In this document: positions 6,683 through 6,994 of the stretch, piece after piece
How the letters are laid out: every line of letters begins with the position of its first letter
Numbering within the stretch: the stretch's first letter is position 1
Source of the DNA: Bacteroidia bacterium
Lineage (GTDB): Bacteria > Bacteroidota > Bacteroidia > B-17B0 > Aurantibacillaceae
Length of the DNA stretch: 6,994 bases
Assembly (NCBI GenBank): GCA_026418315.1
Contig: JAOABO010000095.1
Coordinates: 1-6,994 of the forward strand
Direction: 5' to 3'
The notes under the pieces: model-generated
What the model saw: the letters and a program-made list of their open reading frames with translations, nothing else
Databases searched by the model: none
Told to the model about the DNA's origin: nothing
Translations under genes and position numbers: made by a program

Positions 6683-6919
6683 TTATTTTTTTACATTTGA
6701 CTCAATGTAGGAAATAGCTTCTCCTACTGTAGAAATTTTTTCTGCTTGCTCATCAGGAATGGCAATGTCAAATTCTTTTTCAAATTCCATGATAAGTTCA
6801 ACGGTATCTAAAGAATCTGCTCCCAAATCTGTAAATTTCGCAGTTTCTGTTACTTCTTTTTCATCTACACCTAATTTGTCTACAATGATTGATTTTACTT
6901 TGCTTGCAATTTCTGACAT
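6683..6919 (-). CDS. acpP: acyl carrier protein
   Basis: ACP carries growing acyl chains on a phosphopantetheine arm during fatty-acid synthesis and is a partner of FabF and the other FAS II enzymes in the cytoplasm. The 78-residue acidic protein has family length. The attachment site is Ser36 in LGADSLDTVELIMEFE (32-47), the classic DSL motif. The rest is the four-helix fold, with FDIAIPDEQAEKISTVGEAI (50-69) covering the recognition helix and the last helix. The start ATG at 6919 lies about 14 nt downstream of the predicted transcription start, with an A-rich leader and no Shine-Dalgarno sequence, as is usual in Bacteroidota. It is the first gene of the acpP-fabF-rnc operon. Confidence 0.98.
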   Translation of the reverse strand: MSEIASKVKSIIVDKLGVDEKEVTETAKFTDLGADSLDTVELIMEFEKEFDIAIPDEQAEKISTVGEAISYIESNVKK

Positions 6920-6939
6920 AGTTTTAATTTTTAAGGCGG

Positions 6940-6972
6940 CAAATTTAATGAATTAAATTTTTAATTTCCAAA
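6940..6972 (-). promoter_or_regulatory. Bacteroidota-type promoter of the acpP-fabF-rnc operon
   Basis: On the minus strand TTTG (6972-6969) and TAAATTTG (6947-6940) match the -33 and -7 boxes (TTTG, TAnnTTTG) with a 21-nt spacer. Transcription would start near 6933, about 14 nt before the acpP ATG. This is the best promoter match in the window. A palindrome overlaps its -33 box. Confidence 0.65.
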
Positions 6973-6981
6973 ATGGAAATT
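6963..6981. repeat. palindrome over the acpP -33 box, possible operator
   Basis: AATTTCCA (6963-6970) and TGGAAATT (6974-6981) are perfect 8-bp inverted copies around a 3-nt centre, overlapping the -33 TTTG at 6969-6972. A second, A/T-only palindrome (6951-6966) abuts it. A repressor bound here could block polymerase and control fatty-acid synthesis, but no known operator motif is recognised. It could instead belong to a gene beyond the right edge. Confidence 0.35.
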
Positions 6982-6994
6982 TTAACAAAATAAT

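Noticed and set aside
6759..6956. Plus-strand 65-codon frame over acpP
   Set aside because: It is antisense to a complete acyl carrier protein gene, is Ser-rich as expected for a shadow, and runs through the acpP promoter.

Overview
The window is an AT-rich stretch of a bacterial chromosome that looks like Bacteroidota. The grounds are a type III (GlnN) glutamine synthetase, an acpP-fabF-rnc gene string, a pair of TPM-domain genes, almost no Shine-Dalgarno sequences, and upstream boxes matching the Bacteroidota promoter (TTTG, about 19-21 nt, TAnnTTTG). A low-GC relative of Chitinophagaceae/Sphingobacteriia is plausible, but the genus cannot be read from the sequence.

Layout. (1) Positions 1-552, minus strand: two overlapping TPM-domain genes. 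The first (109-552) is a small cytoplasmic-looking protein. The second starts at 125, has a signal peptide and runs off the left edge. (2) A 72-bp divergent promoter region (553-624). (3) Positions 625-2278, plus strand: a 12-helix-type major facilitator transporter whose 3' end overlaps by 20 bp a 155-residue protein I do not recognise. (4) A 117-bp intergenic region with a repeated C-run motif, an inverted repeat and a -7 box ahead of glnN. (5) glnN (2396-4609, plus strand), a complete type III glutamine synthetase. (6) A 105-bp convergent intergenic region almost filled by a long inverted repeat (4613-4720). (7) rnc, fabF and acpP on the minus strand, reading leftward from a well-formed promoter at 6940-6972.

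How the genes work together. acpP and fabF supply the acyl carrier and the elongating condensing enzyme of type II fatty-acid synthesis. rnc (RNase III) follows fabF after 12 nt and probably depends on fabF translation. GlnN assimilates ammonium and is a single-gene unit. The TPM pair probably acts at the cell envelope. The transporter and its overlapping partner are probably co-transcribed, with unknown substrate.

Most of the window is ordinary housekeeping DNA. I found no convincing new multi-gene system. The observations most worth a second look are the long inverted repeat just 3' of rnc, which lacks the U-tract of an intrinsic terminator in either direction; the repeated motif upstream of glnN; the palindrome over the acpP promoter; and the unrecognised protein coupled to the transporter. 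Every stretch longer than 300 bases contains a gene.
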